64,000 bases of DNA from Roseiflexus sp. RS-1 (GTDB lineage: Bacteria; Chloroflexota; Chloroflexia; Chloroflexales; Roseiflexaceae): the NCBI RefSeq assembly GCF_000016665.1, contig NC_009523.1, forward strand, positions 992,001-1,056,000, written 5' to 3'. The translations under genes and the position numbers were made by a program. A model generated the notes under the pieces. The model ran no database searches. It saw nothing but the letters and a program-made list of their open reading frames with translations, and was not told the origin of the DNA. Each line of letters begins with the position of its first letter. Within the stretch, counting starts at the first letter, position 1. This document shows positions 8,700-17,148 of the stretch, piece after piece.

Positions 8700-9069
8700 T
8701 ATTAGCGTCATGTCCACACGTCGGCTGTGCTCTTCCTCCTCTCATTGTTGAGCGACCGTGATGAACGACGAGAAGAAACAACGGTTCACTATCGACCTGC
8801 CGCCGTCGTCGAACCGTGCCCATCAGTCGTGCTGCGATTATGGCGATTGAGCATTTATAGCATTTCTCAGATACATTATTTCAGGTGTTTTCGCCCGGCG
8901 ATCCCGACGTTCAGTAGTTAACGCTGCACTTTTGTTGTCGGGATGCAACCCTCTACTGTAAAAGTCTCTCCTCGGATGCGCCACCTGGTAAGGTACCATG
9001 GCATGATGGTGGAAATGCTACCGACACCATCACAGTATAGCGGATGCTCCGCAGACGGAGGAGTGCAGG

Positions 9070-10032
9070 ATGGCGTGCGTTTTCGGTCCCATCCCTTCAC
9101 GGCGGCTTGGACGTTCACTGGGGGTCGATCCTGTGCCGCTGAAAACCTGCAACTGGAACTGCGTCTACTGTCAGTTGGGGCGAACACGCCCGCTGACCAA
9201 CGAGCGTCGCGTGTATGTTCCGCTGCCGGTCATTCTAAACGAACTCGAACAGGCGCTGGCGAACCGCGCTCCTGATGAGATCGACTGGGTCACGATCGTT
9301 GGATCGGGCGAGCCGACGCTGCACAGCGAGATTGGGGAACTGATCCGCGCGATCAAGCGCCTGACCACGTTGCCGCTCGCTGTCATTACCAACGGCGCGC
9401 TGCTCTACCTGCCCGACGTGCGTGCAGACCTCTGCGCCGCCGATGCGGTGATGCCGACGTTGTCCGCTGGCTCGGCATCGGTCTATCGTGCGCTGCACCG
9501 CCCCCATCCAGAGACGACGTTCGAGCGCCTGCTGGAAGGGTTGATCGCATTCCGCGCTGAATACCGCGGGAAATTGTGGGTCGAGGTGATGCTGGTGCGC
9601 GGGGTGAACGACTCCGAAGCAGCGTTGCGCGATCTGGCGTCGGCGTTGCAGCGTATTCAGCCCGACCGGATCGACATCACGCTGCCAGAGCGTCCTCCGG
9701 CTGAACCATGGGTCGAACCGCCCGATGCTGGCGGGTTGATGCGCGCGACGGCGATACTCGGTGCAGCCGCGCACGTGGTCCACCCGGCGGAAGGAAGTTT
9801 TGACCTGCGCGGATATGCCACGCCGGTTGAAGCGATCCTCGCCATCATCGCGCGCCACCCGATGCGTGTCACGGAACTGGAACGCGCACTGACGCGCTGG
9901 GCGCCGGATCAGGTGCATGAGGCGCTGCGCACACTCGAAGCGAGTGGTGCAGCCCGGCTGATTGAACGTTACGGTTCACAATTCTGGTGCGCTGCCGATG
10001 CCTTCTACGCCCCGGCTGCTCCCGCGCCATGA
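9070..10032 (+). CDS. Radical SAM protein (COG0731-like)
   Basis: A 320-residue protein with the radical SAM [4Fe-4S] motif C27-x3-C31-x2-C34 (CNWNCVYC) and downstream glycine-rich and [12 protein letters not shown] elements that bind SAM. The N-terminal [17 protein letters not shown] is characteristic of the COG0731 subfamily, whose substrate is generally unassigned. The C-terminal ~70 residues look like a small winged-helix-type extension. It is the first of four plus-strand genes ending with SufC- and SufB/D-like proteins, so a link to Fe-S metabolism is plausible (inference from context). The next start follows 17 bases after the stop. Confidence 0.85.
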   Translation: MACVFGPIPSRRLGRSLGVDPVPLKTCNWNCVYCQLGRTRPLTNERRVYVPLPVILNELEQALANRAPDEIDWVTIVGSGEPTLHSEIGELIRAIKRLTTLPLAVITNGALLYLPDVRADLCAADAVMPTLSAGSASVYRALHRPHPETTFERLLEGLIAFRAEYRGKLWVEVMLVRGVNDSEAALRDLASALQRIQPDRIDITLPERPPAEPWVEPPDAGGLMRATAILGAAAHVVHPAEGSFDLRGYATPVEAILAIIARHPMRVTELERALTRWAPDQVHEALRTLEASGAARLIERYGSQFWCAADAFYAPAAPAP

Positions 10033-10049
10033 AAGGGGGTGGCTGCCTC

Positions 10050-10376
10050 ATGAGCGTTGACCGTCCACACGATGTTGCGCTGGAGATCGCAGTATGGGAG
10101 GCGCTCCAGCACGTGATCGATCCAGAACCCGGCATCAGCCTGCTCGATCTCGGTCTGGTGCAATCGGTGGCGGTCACGGACGGGCGCGCGATCATCGAAC
10201 TGGCGCTGACAACGCCGTTCTGCCCGCTTGTTGACGTGATGGAGCATATGGTTCGCGCCGCAGCGCTCGACGTTCCCGGCATCCGGGATGCTGAGGTACG
10301 CCTGGTTGATGGACCGTGGAAACCGCCTGCCGCCGCTCCCTGGCGACGCTGGCTCGATGAGACGATGCCACCCTGA
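10050..10376 (+). CDS. MIP18/DUF59-family metal-sulfur cluster assembly factor
   Basis: A 108-residue protein of the SufT/PaaD/MIP18 type: EALQHVIDPEPGISLLDLGLV, then LALTTPFCPLVDVMEHMV with the family's conserved Cys. Such proteins help to mature Fe-S proteins. The start at 10050 is preceded by an AAAGGGGG ribosome site; an earlier in-frame ATG lies within the upstream gene and is rejected. It sits directly between the radical SAM gene and the SufC-like ATPase, which supports an Fe-S role. Confidence 0.88.
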   Translation: MSVDRPHDVALEIAVWEALQHVIDPEPGISLLDLGLVQSVAVTDGRAIIELALTTPFCPLVDVMEHMVRAAALDVPGIRDAEVRLVDGPWKPPAAAPWRRWLDETMPP

Positions 10377-10399
10377 GGAGCGGCGGGGAGAGGGGTGAT

Positions 10400-11092
10400 A
10401 TGAACGACAACGACGTTCTGCTCGATGTCCAGGGGGTGACGCTCGTCCGTGAGGGACGAACCATCCTGCGCGATGTCGATCTCCAGGTGCTGGCGGGAGA
10501 GATCCATGCCCTGTTAGGCGTCAACGGCAGCGGGAAATCGAGCCTGGCATACGCAATCATGGGGTGCGCGGAGTACCGTCCCGATACAGGACGGATCGTG
10601 TTTGCCGGGCGGGTTGTCAACGATCTGCCAATCTACGAGCGCGCTCGCCTCGGTCTGACGCTTGCCTGGCAGGAACCGGCGCGCTTCGACGGTCTGCCGA
10701 TCGGTGATTACCTGACGCTCGGACGCCCGACGATGACACGTGAGGAATTGTGGGAGGCGCTGCACGCGGTAGCGCTGGCGCCGGAAGCGTATCTGCCGCG
10801 TGCGCTGGATCGAACCCTGAGCGGCGGTGAACGCAAACGGATCGAACTGGCGGCAGTGTACGCCATGCGTCCGCGACTTGCGATTTTTGATGAACCGGAT
10901 TCGGGGGTCGATGTGTTGAGTTTTGGCGATGTGCAGCACCTGGTGCGGCGCATGGCGCGCATGGGATGCGCCGTGCTGTTAATTACGCACCGCAACGAGA
11001 TGGCGACAATTGCTGATCGCGCATCGGTGATGCATGCCGGTCAGATCGTCATGACCGGCGCCCCTGAAGAAGCGCGACTGGCTTATCCATAA
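10400..11092 (+). CDS. sufC: SufC-like ABC ATPase of Fe-S cluster assembly
   Basis: A 230-residue soluble ABC ATPase: Walker A GVNGSGKS (40-47), ABC signature LSGGERKR, Walker B RLAIFDEPDSGVD with the SufC-type 'DEPDSGVD' in place of the usual D-loop, and an H-loop LLITHR. SufC proteins power the SufB/D scaffold on which Fe-S clusters are built, in the cytoplasm. The scaffold-like partner follows at 11158. No SufS, SufE or SufU gene is adjacent. With only one short SufB/D partner this pair fits the two-gene minimal (SMS-type) arrangement rather than sufBCD. Confidence 0.9.
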   Translation: MNDNDVLLDVQGVTLVREGRTILRDVDLQVLAGEIHALLGVNGSGKSSLAYAIMGCAEYRPDTGRIVFAGRVVNDLPIYERARLGLTLAWQEPARFDGLPIGDYLTLGRPTMTREELWEALHAVALAPEAYLPRALDRTLSGGERKRIELAAVYAMRPRLAIFDEPDSGVDVLSFGDVQHLVRRMARMGCAVLLITHRNEMATIADRASVMHAGQIVMTGAPEEARLAYP

Positions 11093-11157
11093 CCGCGCGA
11101 GTCCAGGCGCTGCTGCGCAGGGTCTGGACAATCGCGCTGCCTGGAGAGGAGACGACA

Positions 11158-12153
11158 ATGGAGATGCAACAACCGCTCGATGCTGCTGTCGGGCGTGATT
11201 CGATAGATTGGACGCGCGAATATCAGGCGATCCTGCGAGCATACGAACAGGCTGGCGGATCACCCGCCGTGTTGCGCGCCGGTCGGGTGGCGGCGCTGGT
11301 CGTCAATGCGAACCGCGTGCTTGGCATCATCAACGTGCCGGGAGTGACCATCGATGCCGAACCGTTGTCGGACGGCGTGCAGATGCGGATTGTTGCAGCG
11401 CCGGGGGCGTGTCTGGACCGCCCTGTGCATCTCTGCTTCGGCATGCTTCCGGAAACCGGCACGCAGCGGATCATTGCCGAGTATGAGATCGGCGCGGGAG
11501 CGCAGGTCGAGTTTCTGGCGCACTGCACCTTCCCCAATGCGCGTGATCTGCAACACACGATGGAAGCGCAGGTGCACGTTGGTGAAGGCGCATGCCTGCG
11601 GTACACCGAAGCGCACTACCACGGACCGTATGGCGGGGTGGTGGTTGAAGCATGCGCCGACGTCGCCGTCGCTGCCGGTGGGCGATACTTCAGTACATTC
11701 AGCCTGACCCACGGGCGCGTTGGTCGATTGCTGATCGACTATACCGCCGATGTGGATGATTCGGGCGTGGTCGATCTCGCGTCGATGGTGTATGGCACGG
11801 GGAACGACGATATCGAGGTGCGCGAAGCGGTGCGTCTCAACGGACGCGGGGCGCGCGGACTGGCGAAGACGCGCATTGCCGTGCGCGACCAGGCGCACAG
11901 TCGGGTCTTCACCACAGCCGAAGGCAATGCGCCCGGCACACGCGGGCATATGGACTGCGCCGAGATCGTTCGGGGCAACGCCGTGGCGAAGAATGTGCCG
12001 ACGGTGATTGTTCGCAACGATGGCGCGCACGTCACCCACGAAGCGGCAATCGGATCGGTCAACCAGAAGGAACTCGAAACCCTGATGGCGCGTGGTCTCG
12101 ACGAAGATACGGCGGTAGACGTGATCATTCGCGGGATGCTGGGGCAATTGTAA
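11158..12153 (+). CDS. Short SufB/SufD-family scaffold protein (SMS-type)
   Basis: A 331-residue SufBD-family protein: beta-helix core with EYEIGAGAQVEFLAHC, RYTEAHYHGPYGGVVVEA, and a C-terminal core ending VTHEAAIGSVNQKELETLMARGLDEDTAVDVIIRG, the usual SufB/D signature. Classical SufB is ~470 residues; the short length matches archaeal-type SufB and the SmsB of the SUF-like minimal system. A conserved Cys is visible in CTFPNARD (about residue 122). It is the partner of the ATPase ending 65 bases upstream. The stop codon lies inside a 40-base repeat that recurs 73 bases later. Confidence 0.88.
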   Translation: MEMQQPLDAAVGRDSIDWTREYQAILRAYEQAGGSPAVLRAGRVAALVVNANRVLGIINVPGVTIDAEPLSDGVQMRIVAAPGACLDRPVHLCFGMLPETGTQRIIAEYEIGAGAQVEFLAHCTFPNARDLQHTMEAQVHVGEGACLRYTEAHYHGPYGGVVVEACADVAVAAGGRYFSTFSLTHGRVGRLLIDYTADVDDSGVVDLASMVYGTGNDDIEVREAVRLNGRGARGLAKTRIAVRDQAHSRVFTTAEGNAPGTRGHMDCAEIVRGNAVAKNVPTVIVRNDGAHVTHEAAIGSVNQKELETLMARGLDEDTAVDVIIRGMLGQL

Positions 12154-12259
12154 TCGGTACTGCTTGCTCAATGGCAAACTGATGAGTTTCGCGGCTTGAG
12201 CCTCTCCAAGAGCTTGTGCATTGTAATCGGTACTGCTTGCTCAATGGCAAACTGATGAG
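12147..12259. repeat. Two direct copies of a 40-base repeat
   Basis: Positions 12147-12186 and 12220-12259 are identical (opening ATTGTAATCGGTACTGC, closing CAAACTGATGAG), separated by 33 unrelated bases. The first copy contains the stop codon of the SufB/D-like gene. Only two copies exist here, so it is not called a CRISPR array. The spacer to SulP (12260-12567) holds repeat A copy 2 and GC-rich low-complexity GCGACGC/GCGCTCCC units. Confidence 0.85.
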
Positions 12260-12321
12260 CGCAGGACTGAAATAAATTTCGGTCAACGTGCAGGCGCGGA
12301 GCAGGGGCGGAGACCTGACAG

Positions 12322-12435
12322 GTGCGGGTTTTTGGGGAATCCCCTGCGTGCCATCTCCTGTTTCAGGCATCAGGATGCCCAAACACCCCCTTCTCCCCTT
12401 GTGGGAGAAGGGGGTTGGGGGGATGAGGGGCAAAG
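12322..12435 (+). repeat. Dispersed repeat family A, copy 2
   Basis: Matches copies at 1156-1278 and 37861-37974 in order and orientation. The inner hairpin here is CCCTTCTCCC..GGGAGAAGGG, eleven or so pairs closed by a short loop, followed by TTGGGGGGATGAGGGGCAAA. It lies between the Fe-S genes and the convergent SulP gene and could act as a transcript end, though no T-run follows. Confidence 0.75.
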
Positions 12436-12567
12436 CCCCCAGAGGGTGCAGGAATGCGCTGCACGCGGGCGCGACGCCCGCGCTCCCGTGATTCGAGGGC
12501 GCGACGCTCGCGCTCCCAGGGCTGCACGCAAGCGCGACGCTCGCGCTCCCAGGGGTGCAGGGCGGCG

Positions 12568-14325
12568 CTACACGCAGCCGAGCGCCTGCATCGCCTGATG
12601 CGTGCTCAGATAGACCCGTTCCGCACCGAGGTGCTCGATAAATCCGGCGCGTTGCAGTTGATCCATCACCGGTCCTTTGATATCCGCCAGGTGCAGCTCG
12701 ACCCCGGCGGCGCGCAACTCGTGGAGCAGCGATTCCAGCGTCTCCATCGCGCTGGCGTCGATGAAGTTGATCGCCGAACCGATCAGCACCAGATGCTTCA
12801 CTTCCGGTCGTTCGGCGACGATCCGCAGCAATGTGTCTTCCAGGTAGCGCGTATTGGCGAAGTAGAGGCTTTCATCGACCCGCACTGCCACGACGTGCGG
12901 GCAGGTCTGCACCTGATGTCGCAACACATTGCGGAAGTGTTCGCTCTGACCGACCCGTCCGACGATTGCGATGTGCGGGCGACTGGTGCGCCAGAGGAAG
13001 AGAAGCAGCGACAACGCGACCCCCGTCAGGATGCCGGCTTCGATGCCGGACAGGAGCACAACGGCGAATGTTACGCCCCACGTCAGCGCATCGGTGCGGT
13101 TCATGCGCCAGATGCGCAGCGCTTCGCCCGGCTTGAACAGGCTCAGCACCGCGACAATGACGGTTGCCGCCAGCACCGCCTGCGGCAGGTAGTAGAACAG
13201 CGGCGTGAACCAGAGAACGATCACGCCGATACTGGCTGCCGTCACCAGCGACGCCAGACCGGTGACGGCGCCCGCCTGGTCGTTCACCACCGAGCGGGCA
13301 AATCCGCCGGTGACCAGATAGCCGCCGGTGATGCTGGCCGTCACATTCGCAGCGCCGAGCGCCACCAGTTCCTGATCCGGATCGATCGCCTTGCGCCGCT
13401 TACTTGCCAGCGCCCTGGCGACTGCAATCGATTCGACGACGCTGATGAACACAATCGTCAGCGCAGTCGGCATCAGCGCCTGCGCATCGGCGATGCTGAG
13501 CGACGGCAGCGTGAATGGTGCAAACCCCTGCGGGATCGCGCCAACCACCCGCACCCCGGCAGTCTCGTTCAGTCGCCAGAGCCACGCCGCCAGAATGCCG
13601 AGCACCACGGTCAGCAGCGGCGCGCCGCTGACGATCAGGGTCACGGCGGCGGACGGCAGGCGTGTGCGCTGTTGCAGGAATGGCTTCAGCCATGATCGGA
13701 ACAGCAGCAGCAGGATCATACTGCCCAACCCGACAGCCAGCGTCGCCGGATTGGTCTGGCTTGCGCCGGTGATGGCGCTCAGAACCACCTCGTGAAAGCG
13801 TTCACCCTCGATCCGGTAGCCGAGGAGATACTTCAACTGCCCGGCAGCGATGATCAATGCCGACGCCGAGGTGAACCCCGCCAGCACCGGGTGCGACACG
13901 AAGTTCATCAGAAAGCCGAGACGCAACACCCCCAGCAGCAGTTTGACCATCCCGACGATGAATGCCAGCAGCAGCACCAGTTCCAGGTAGCGCGGACTGC
14001 CCGGCTCAGCGAGCGCACTGACGCCGGCAAAGACCGCCAGCGATGTGATGGCGACTGGACCGACCGATAGTTGCCCGGAGGTGCCGAGCAGCGCATAGAC
14101 CGCCAGCGGCGCAACGGAAGCGTACAACCCGATCTGCGGCGGCAGACCGGCGAGCTGCGCATACGCCATGCTCTGCGGAATGAGCATGATTGCCGTCACC
14201 AGACCGGCGACCAGATCGCTGGGCAGGTCATCGCGCCGGTAATGCAGCAGCCAGTTGAGAAACGGAAGATAACGCCGCAGACCAGAACCGGTCAGCGGCG
14301 TTTTGAGCGACGGCGAAACAGCCAT
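12568..14325 (-). CDS. SulP-family anion permease with STAS domain
   Basis: A 585-residue membrane protein. Ten or more hydrophobic segments span residues ~30-430, opening with the SulP signature region DLVAGLVTAIMLIPQSMAYAQLAGLPPQIGLYAS. The C-terminal STAS domain (~450-580) includes LVLIGSAINFIDASAMETLESL. SulP proteins move sulfate or other anions (bicarbonate, molybdate). As the last gene of a run with persulfide and sulfur-carrier proteins, sulfate or sulfite transport is the likely job, for example export of oxidised sulfur. The direction of transport cannot be told from sequence. The gap to the upstream phosphatase gene is 20 bases. Confidence 0.92.
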   Translation of the reverse strand: MAVSPSLKTPLTGSGLRRYLPFLNWLLHYRRDDLPSDLVAGLVTAIMLIPQSMAYAQLAGLPPQIGLYASVAPLAVYALLGTSGQLSVGPVAITSLAVFAGVSALAEPGSPRYLELVLLLAFIVGMVKLLLGVLRLGFLMNFVSHPVLAGFTSASALIIAAGQLKYLLGYRIEGERFHEVVLSAITGASQTNPATLAVGLGSMILLLLFRSWLKPFLQQRTRLPSAAVTLIVSGAPLLTVVLGILAAWLWRLNETAGVRVVGAIPQGFAPFTLPSLSIADAQALMPTALTIVFISVVESIAVARALASKRRKAIDPDQELVALGAANVTASITGGYLVTGGFARSVVNDQAGAVTGLASLVTAASIGVIVLWFTPLFYYLPQAVLAATVIVAVLSLFKPGEALRIWRMNRTDALTWGVTFAVVLLSGIEAGILTGVALSLLLFLWRTSRPHIAIVGRVGQSEHFRNVLRHQVQTCPHVVAVRVDESLYFANTRYLEDTLLRIVAERPEVKHLVLIGSAINFIDASAMETLESLLHELRAAGVELHLADIKGPVMDQLQRAGFIEHLGAERVYLSTHQAMQALGCV

Positions 14326-14345
14326 ACTGGTTCCGTTATTGCGCG

Positions 14346-14843
14346 TTACCGACCGGATTCGGCAGCAACGCGCTCAAAATAATCGTCGGCACAAAAAGCG
14401 AACGTTTCCATCGCCTCATCGTCATAGCCGGCTGCGCGCAGCGCAGATTCCGCTTCTTCGCGGCGCCATCCGTCGTAGACGATGCGATCAAGCATCCACA
14501 TAAGAGCGACGCGCGTCGCCGAACGGCAGTGCAAAAACACGCGCCCCTGCACCGACTGCATCACCTGGTGATACTGTTCCAGATGATCCGGTTCCAACTC
14601 GTAGACCGGCAAGGGCAGATGGATATACTGCAACCCGACCGCCTCGGCATTGCGCTGCTGAACTGCGGCGCGCTCCGGGTCGGAACGCATATTGACCACC
14701 ACCTGAAACCCTTCCGCCGCCAGCGCCGCCCAATCATCCGGTTGCGGTTGTCCGGCAAGCGTCAGGCGTTCATCTATATCGAAGCGAATGAGCGCAGCCT
14801 TTTGCGCCGCGATCAATTCCGCCTCATTGATACACTTTGGCAT
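14346..14843 (-). CDS. DUF442/BLH-type tyrosine-phosphatase-like protein
   Basis: A 165-residue protein with the phosphatase-loop motif HCRSATR (C106, R111). This C-x4-R form, one residue shorter than the classical C-x5-R loop, is seen in the DUF442 (beta-lactamase-hydrolase-like) phosphatase family that often accompanies sulfide-oxidation genes. Upstream 'VVVNMRSDPERAAVQQRNAE' is the usual N-terminal half. It lies between DsrE2 and SulP in a single minus-strand run. Activity on phosphotyrosine has not been shown for most of the family; a role in sulfur handling is inferred from neighbours. Confidence 0.8.
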   Translation of the reverse strand: MPKCINEAELIAAQKAALIRFDIDERLTLAGQPQPDDWAALAAEGFQVVVNMRSDPERAAVQQRNAEAVGLQYIHLPLPVYELEPDHLEQYHQVMQSVQGRVFLHCRSATRVALMWMLDRIVYDGWRREEAESALRAAGYDDEAMETFAFCADDYFERVAAESGR

Positions 14844-14868
14844 ATGAATTCGTCGTCCTGCAATGCTA

Positions 14869-15453
14869 TCAGATAAAGAGCGTCACTTTGGCGCGGGTCG
14901 CATCACCCAGGAATGTCGCCACGCCGCCGTGCTCCAGACCATCGACCAGTTCCTCGTCGCGCACGCCGAGCAGTTCGCGCGACATATCGCACACGACCAT
15001 CCGCACCCCCAGTTCCCTTGCCAGGTTGAACAACTCCTCAACCGACATCACGCCATGATCGTGCATCAATTTGCGGATGATCTGCGCGCCTGCGCCGAAG
15101 AAGTTCATCTGCGACAATCCCATCTGCCCCAGACCCGCCGGCAGCATGGCGGCAAATCCCTGCTCCAGCAGGTTCTTCCCGGCGAACACCTTCTGCTTCT
15201 TCACCGCATTCAAACCCCAGAAGGTGAAGAACATCGACGTCTCCAGTCCCACCGAAGCGGCGCCGGTGGCAATGATCAGCGCGGCAATCGCTTTATCCAG
15301 GTCGCCGGAAAAGACGACCATCGCCAGGCGATCCTCGATGCTCTGTGCAGGATGCGCTTCGAGCGCGGCGACGCGCGCCTCGAGCGCGGCGATTCGTTCG
15401 AGCAGCGCAACGGTCTCACTCTCACGTCCAGTCGTTGTCTCTGTGACGGTCAT
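14869..15453 (-). CDS. dsrE2: DsrE2-type DsrE/F-like sulfurtransferase
   Basis: A 194-residue protein of the DsrE/DsrF/DsrH-like superfamily, DsrE2 subgroup. Residues 14-35 form a short coiled coil (ALLERIAALEARVAALEA), then the Rossmann-like domain with MVVFSGDLDKAIAALIIATG, FFTFWGLNAVKK and the probable sulfur-binding C155 in RMVVCDMSRELL. DsrE2 proteins are membrane-associated in known cases and swap persulfide sulfur with TusA and rhodanese; one hydrophobic stretch is present at 57-75. Start 15453 is chosen because GAGGGGG sits 6 bases upstream; ATG at 15459 would touch it. tusA lies 48 bases upstream. Confidence 0.88.
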   Translation of the reverse strand: MTVTETTTGRESETVALLERIAALEARVAALEAHPAQSIEDRLAMVVFSGDLDKAIAALIIATGAASVGLETSMFFTFWGLNAVKKQKVFAGKNLLEQGFAAMLPAGLGQMGLSQMNFFGAGAQIIRKLMHDHGVMSVEELFNLARELGVRMVVCDMSRELLGVRDEELVDGLEHGGVATFLGDATRAKVTLFI

Positions 15454-15500
15454 ACTCATCCCCCTCTGTGATGATAACGAACCGGTTCTCAGTATTCTCC

Positions 15501-15752
15501 TCAAGCGGTGCGCCGCAGGTAGTGGACGTAGAGTTCCTGCCCGCCTTCGTGAATGACTTCCTGGGCGATGAGTTCGATATTCTTCGCGGCTTTGACCCAG
15601 CCCTGAAAGTCGGCGACCGAGCCGCGGTCGGTGGCAATGACGCGCAGCACCTGCCCGACCGGCAGTTCGGTCATCGCCTTGCGGCTCTTGACGAGTGGCA
15701 TCGGGCATTTTGCACCCTTGACATCGAGCGTCTGATGATATGTCAGTTCCAC
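15501..15752 (-). CDS. tusA: TusA-family sulfur carrier protein
   Basis: An 83-residue SirA/TusA protein with the family's CPxP motif, K15-C16-P17-M18-P19. Cys16 carries sulfane sulfur as a persulfide. The rest (LDVKGAKCPMPLVKSRKAM, then VGQVLRVIATDRGSVADFQGW) is typical in length and order. It lies between the rhodanese/MBL fusion and dsrE2, the arrangement seen in rhd-tusA-dsrE2 clusters of sulfur oxidisers. It probably accepts sulfur from the rhodanese or DsrE2 and passes it to an oxidising or biosynthetic enzyme. Confidence 0.95.
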   Translation of the reverse strand: MELTYHQTLDVKGAKCPMPLVKSRKAMTELPVGQVLRVIATDRGSVADFQGWVKAAKNIELIAQEVIHEGGQELYVHYLRRTA

Positions 15753-15785
15753 AAGATTATGCTCCTTTCCAGTGATATATTGGCG

Positions 15786-16967
15786 CTACTTTGCGAGCGC
15801 GCACACATTCTTGCCCAGTTCCAGTTCTTCCGCCTCCGCCTCGGACGGGATGCGCAAACCGATGTTCACGCGCTTGATCTCGACATACTGCGGCGGAAAT
15901 TCTGGTAAATTGCCGAGAACAAACGAACGAAACTCCTCCTCCGACGCCAGGTGCAACAGGGATGTGTTCGTTTGCCGGACGACACCCCACGGCGCTGCTA
16001 CCCGCCCCGCTTCGTCGGCTTCATCGAGTGTCGAGAAGTGCGCCGGCAGGATCAGGGTTGCATCATCGAGATACGGCGGCAGGCGGCGCGTCATGCTCTC
16101 GTACAGGAGCGGCGTCCAGGCTTCACCCTTGCCACCGAGATCAGGGCGACCAAACGAGCGCAGGAAGATGCCGTCGCCGGTGAACAAGCCGCGGAAACCA
16201 TCAGGCGCAACCGCCAGAATGTTCACCTGCCCCAGTGTATGCCCCGGATACCAGATCATCCGCAGTTCAACGCGCCCGATCTGGAATACCTGTCCATCGT
16301 CGAGCGCCGTGTATGGGATGACCGCCGGCAGCATATCGATCGGATGGATCGCATCGTAGGGGTGGACATAGTACGGCGCGCCGGTCTCGCGGTTCAACGC
16401 CGGTCCGCCGCTGATATGGTCGGCGTGCACGTGGGTATCGAAGATATGCGTCAGACGCGCGCCGTGCGCCGCAATCGCCTCCAGGTAGGGCGCCGTATGG
16501 CGTAGCGGATCGATCACTGCCGCAGCGCCGTCGCTGATGACGATAAAACTGACATCGCCGCGCGCCGGGCGCGCCACCTGAACGATTCGACCCCAGGGAG
16601 CGACGACAATATCGCGCGTATCGTAGAGATGCCCCCAACTCAGAATGCCGCCCGCCAGATACGAGGCATTGACGCCCCGTGCGCGCAGCAGATCGGCGAC
16701 GAACTGCGATGAACCTTCCTTTGCGCAAACCACCAGCACCTCGCGGTCGGCAGGAACGCGAGCAACAGCGCCATCTTCATCTTCAATGAAGTTGTAGTAT
16801 GGAATGTTCTCAACCGTCAATCCGGCGCGTCCTTCGATCCGCCAGCGCGCGAAGTCGTCCGGGTTGCGCACGTCGAGAATATATGGCGCGGTATTGCGCA
16901 AAAGTGCATCGTAGAGTGTGGCGGCGGTCATTACTGGCGTTTGGGTTTGGGTTTCTGGTACGGTCAT
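15786..16967 (-). CDS. Rhodanese / metallo-beta-lactamase fusion (persulfide dioxygenase-like)
   Basis: A 393-residue two-domain protein. The N-terminal rhodanese domain (~15-125) has ILDVRNPDDFARWRIEGR and the active-site C81 in VVCAKEGSS. The C-terminal metallo-beta-lactamase domain (~130-340) has the metal motif HVHADH (179-184), PGHT with H243 and FTGDGIF with D265, as in ETHE1-type persulfide dioxygenases that turn glutathione persulfide into sulfite. The domain order is the reverse of the better-known PDO-rhodanese fusions. The start ATG 16967 has GAGG upstream; an earlier in-frame ATG (17048) lacks homology. First gene of the sulfur run ending with SulP. Confidence 0.88.
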   Translation of the reverse strand: MTVPETQTQTPVMTAATLYDALLRNTAPYILDVRNPDDFARWRIEGRAGLTVENIPYYNFIEDEDGAVARVPADREVLVVCAKEGSSQFVADLLRARGVNASYLAGGILSWGHLYDTRDIVVAPWGRIVQVARPARGDVSFIVISDGAAAVIDPLRHTAPYLEAIAAHGARLTHIFDTHVHADHISGGPALNRETGAPYYVHPYDAIHPIDMLPAVIPYTALDDGQVFQIGRVELRMIWYPGHTLGQVNILAVAPDGFRGLFTGDGIFLRSFGRPDLGGKGEAWTPLLYESMTRRLPPYLDDATLILPAHFSTLDEADEAGRVAAPWGVVRQTNTSLLHLASEEEFRSFVLGNLPEFPPQYVEIKRVNIGLRIPSEAEAEELELGKNVCALAK

Positions 16968-17148
16968 AGTTAAAACCTCGCACCGATATTCACAAAGAAT
17001 CTTGCAACACCAGTGTATGCCGCCAGCGTAAGGATTGTTGAAGAGCATTGTAAGAATCCGGTAAGGAAACGGGGCTTGCAGGAGATCGTGCGTTGGCGGG
17101 GTGGTGCGCAGGCGACGGAGTGCTACGCTGTGAAGATCAGGAATATGT

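Noticed and set aside
8727-8921. Small plus-strand gene before the radical SAM gene
   Set aside because: No ribosome site, no conserved motif, lies among repeat remnants.
12147-12259. CRISPR array
   Set aside because: Only two repeats with one gap, first repeat overlaps a coding end, no cas genes nearby.
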